Origin: an uncultured Clostridia bacterium
Lineage (GTDB): Bacteria; Bacillota; Clostridia; TANB77; CAG-508
Length of the DNA stretch: 14,818 nt
Direction of reading: 5' to 3'
Assembly: GCA_949118805.1 (NCBI GenBank)
Contig: CASAUJ010000034.1
Location: 1 to 14,818 of the forward strand
A program made the position numbers and the translations under genes. The notes beneath the pieces are model-generated. The model saw only the letters and a list, made by a program, of their open reading frames with translations, was not told where the DNA came from and did no database searches. Below are positions 13,480 through 14,818 of this stretch, in pieces (positions within the stretch are counted from its first letter, which is position 1; each line of letters opens with the position of its first letter).

Positions 13480-14277
13480 ATGAAAATAATTGTTTTACAT
13501 CGAAAACTTTTAGTTGGTATTGCTTTCTTTTCTTTTTTCTTTTTTTCTCTTATCTTTCAATTAAGTCATCCACATTCTTTGGCTGTCACTTTCATGGAAA
13601 ATAGTATAATGAAAGAATCTTTAAGAAAAGAAATCACAGATTTAACCAAAAAAGATGAAAAAAATGCTTATTTAACTTTTGATGATGGTCCTACCTTAAA
13701 GGCAACTGGAAAAATACTAGATATTTTAAAAGAAGAAAACATAAAAGCTACTTTTTTTGTTGTTGGTAAACATGTAAAAGAACATCCTAAATTAGTTCAA
13801 AGGGCTTATGAAGAAGGACATTATATTGCAAATCACGGCTATCACCATGATAATACAAAACTTTATAAAAATTCGAATAGTTTTATTTCTGAAATACAAA
13901 ATACAGATAAAGAAATTGGAAAAGCAATTGGGATCGATCATTATTGCTCTCATATTTTCCGTTTCCCTAATGGCTATATGTCTTCTAATTACAAATCCCA
14001 AAAAAAAGAAATGGTTAAACTTCTTTCTACTATTGACTACACCTATATTGATTGGAACTGTTTAAATCACGATTCTGTGAAAAAATACAGTTCCTCCCAA
14101 TTACTGAAAAACCTAAAAAAGTCTGCTAAAAACAAAGGTACTTTAGTCATTTTAATGCATGACACTTCTGATGTAAATGATACTTCTTCTATTTTAAAAG
14201 ATTCTATCGATTATTTAAAAGAACAAGGCTATGTATTTAAAAATTTTTATCAATTTTCCAATCCCATTCAAAAATAA
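13480..14277 (+). CDS. Membrane-anchored polysaccharide deacetylase, PgdA/PdaA-like
   Basis: A NodB-domain N-deacetylase, probably acting on peptidoglycan, which would lower lysozyme sensitivity or take part in spore cortex change. The signal anchor covers about 8-28. The catalytic domain (about 62-258) has motif 1 LTFDDGPT with Asp68 and Asp69, motif 2 NHGYHHD (His119 and His122 or His123 as metal ligands), motif 3 FRFPNG (Arg161), motif 4 IDWN, and motif 5 ILMHDTS with the catalytic His. Unlike the deacetylase at 634-1413, the base Asp is intact. Motif 3 departs from the common RxPYG. The ATG at 13480 has GGAGG five bases upstream; the ATG at 13468 contains that GGAGG and is unlikely. It lies 86 bases after the GT51 gene, with a terminator between. 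Confidence 0.9.
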   Translation: MKIIVLHRKLLVGIAFFSFFFFSLIFQLSHPHSLAVTFMENSIMKESLRKEITDLTKKDEKNAYLTFDDGPTLKATGKILDILKEENIKATFFVVGKHVKEHPKLVQRAYEEGHYIANHGYHHDNTKLYKNSNSFISEIQNTDKEIGKAIGIDHYCSHIFRFPNGYMSSNYKSQKKEMVKLLSTIDYTYIDWNCLNHDSVKKYSSSQLLKNLKKSAKNKGTLVILMHDTSDVNDTSSILKDSIDYLKEQGYVFKNFYQFSNPIQK

Positions 14278-14314
14278 AGAAAGAAGATTCTGAATTTCAG
14301 CATCCTCTTTCTTT
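14276..14314. terminator. Bidirectional terminator between convergent genes
   Basis: The arms 14276-14294 and 14296-14314 pair over 19 bp with two mismatches (one becomes a G-U pair on the minus strand); both ends are A- or T-rich. It overlaps the stop codon of the deacetylase and ends 12 bases before the stop of the GH94-like gene. Confidence 0.7.
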
Positions 14315-14326
14315 TCCTTAAAAGAT

Positions 14327-14818
14327 TTACAATTCTACTTCTATTTGATAACTATTTCTGCTACCATCTAGCTTAATTCCATTTTCTACTTCATTCCCAT
14401 TCAAAAACATTTTACTAACATTTTCTTCAAAATGATTTTTCCCATTTGGATTTTTAATCATAATGTTGTAAACGCTTTCTTGGTATTGGTACTTCATCTG
14501 ATATTCCTTCCAATTACTAGGAATACATGGTTCTATTTTTAAATAGCCTTCTTTTACTTTCAATCCTAATAAACTTTCAATCCCTGCTTTAAAGTACCAA
14601 CTTGCAGATCCTGTATACCATGTCCAACCTCCTCTTCCTGCCAAATTCCCTGCTCCATAGATATCTGCTGATATAACATAAGGTTCTACTTTATATTTTT
14701 TACTTGCTTCTTTTGTTCTACTATGCTCAATTGGATTGATCATTCGATACAATTCCATTGCCTTGTCTCCAAATCCTAATATCGTTTCTGCAATAATTAC
14801 CCATATGGAACCATGTGT
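14327..14818 (-). CDS. GH94-type glycoside phosphorylase / cyclic glucan synthase, C-terminal part (partial)
   Basis: The reading frame is open to the right edge, so only the last 163 residues are here. The pattern THGSIWVIIA, then MINPIEHSRT and PYVISADIYG, followed by GRGGWTWYTGSASWYFKAGI and PCIPSNWKEYQMKY, is that of the C-terminal (alpha/alpha)6-barrel end and final beta-domain of the GH94 family. That family includes cellobiose and chitobiose phosphorylases and the phosphorylase-like end of very large cyclic beta-1,2-glucan synthases (NdvB). The short fragment cannot tell which; the gene upstream of the window would need to be read for its length. It is convergent with the deacetylase. 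Confidence 0.88.
   Translation of the reverse strand, partial: THGSIWVIIAETILGFGDKAMELYRMINPIEHSRTKEASKKYKVEPYVISADIYGAGNLAGRGGWTWYTGSASWYFKAGIESLLGLKVKEGYLKIEPCIPSNWKEYQMKYQYQESVYNIMIKNPNGKNHFEENVSKMFLNGNEVENGIKLDGSRNSYQIEVEL

Overview
The window is an AT-rich stretch of a bacterial chromosome, with dense gene packing, AGGAGG-type ribosome binding sites and sigma-A-like promoters. It most resembles an anaerobic low-GC Firmicute of class Clostridia. Support comes from the LL-diaminopimelate aminotransferase route to DAP, a pilin-like surface protein of the clostridial 'GIT-IAL-IT-IV' type, paired half-size TauE/SafE transporters and a carboxypeptidase-regulatory-like Cys-rich protein. I cannot name a genus. 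No phage, CRISPR array, rRNA or tRNA was seen.

Left part (1-4500). A promoter at the left edge reads out of the window. Then come an unrecognised 170-aa protein and a membrane-anchored NodB polysaccharide deacetylase, both on the minus strand. A decayed small membrane-protein gene at 1542-1887 still has its promoter and terminator. Next are two small membrane proteins (DUF4190-like and DUF2752-like). A solitary plus-strand gene for a Cys-rich carboxypeptidase-regulatory-like protein follows, with its own promoter and a strong bidirectional terminator. A minus-strand set then encodes two half-size TSUP transporters and a 46-aa membrane peptide.

Middle (4569-7436). A DNA-maintenance operon, HD hydrolase - ruvA - rarA, is driven by a near-consensus promoter at 7170-7198. 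It ends in a perfect 34-bp-arm inverted repeat that supplies the rarA stop codon. No ruvB is next to ruvA. Upstream of the promoter lies a start-less Cys-rich reading frame.

Right-middle (7437-10311). Two minus-strand genes encode a 592-aa pilin-like surface protein and a 324-aa protein in which I see a transglutaminase-like Cys-His-Asp arrangement.

Right part (10438-14818). This part is centred on the cell wall. dapF and dapL form a tightly coupled DAP pair (TAAATG junction), but dapF carries an apparent one-base insertion that displaces its last ~38 codons. Divergently transcribed are a monofunctional GT51 peptidoglycan glycosyltransferase and a second NodB deacetylase with the classical TFDDG motif. 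A convergent terminator separates these from the 3' end of a GH94-type gene (cellobiose phosphorylase / cyclic beta-1,2-glucan synthase C-terminus), which is cut by the window edge.

I see no clear new multi-gene system. The best leads are the transglutaminase-like gene next to the pilin-like gene, the Cys-rich frame without a start, the inverted repeat fused to rarA, and the dapF frameshift.
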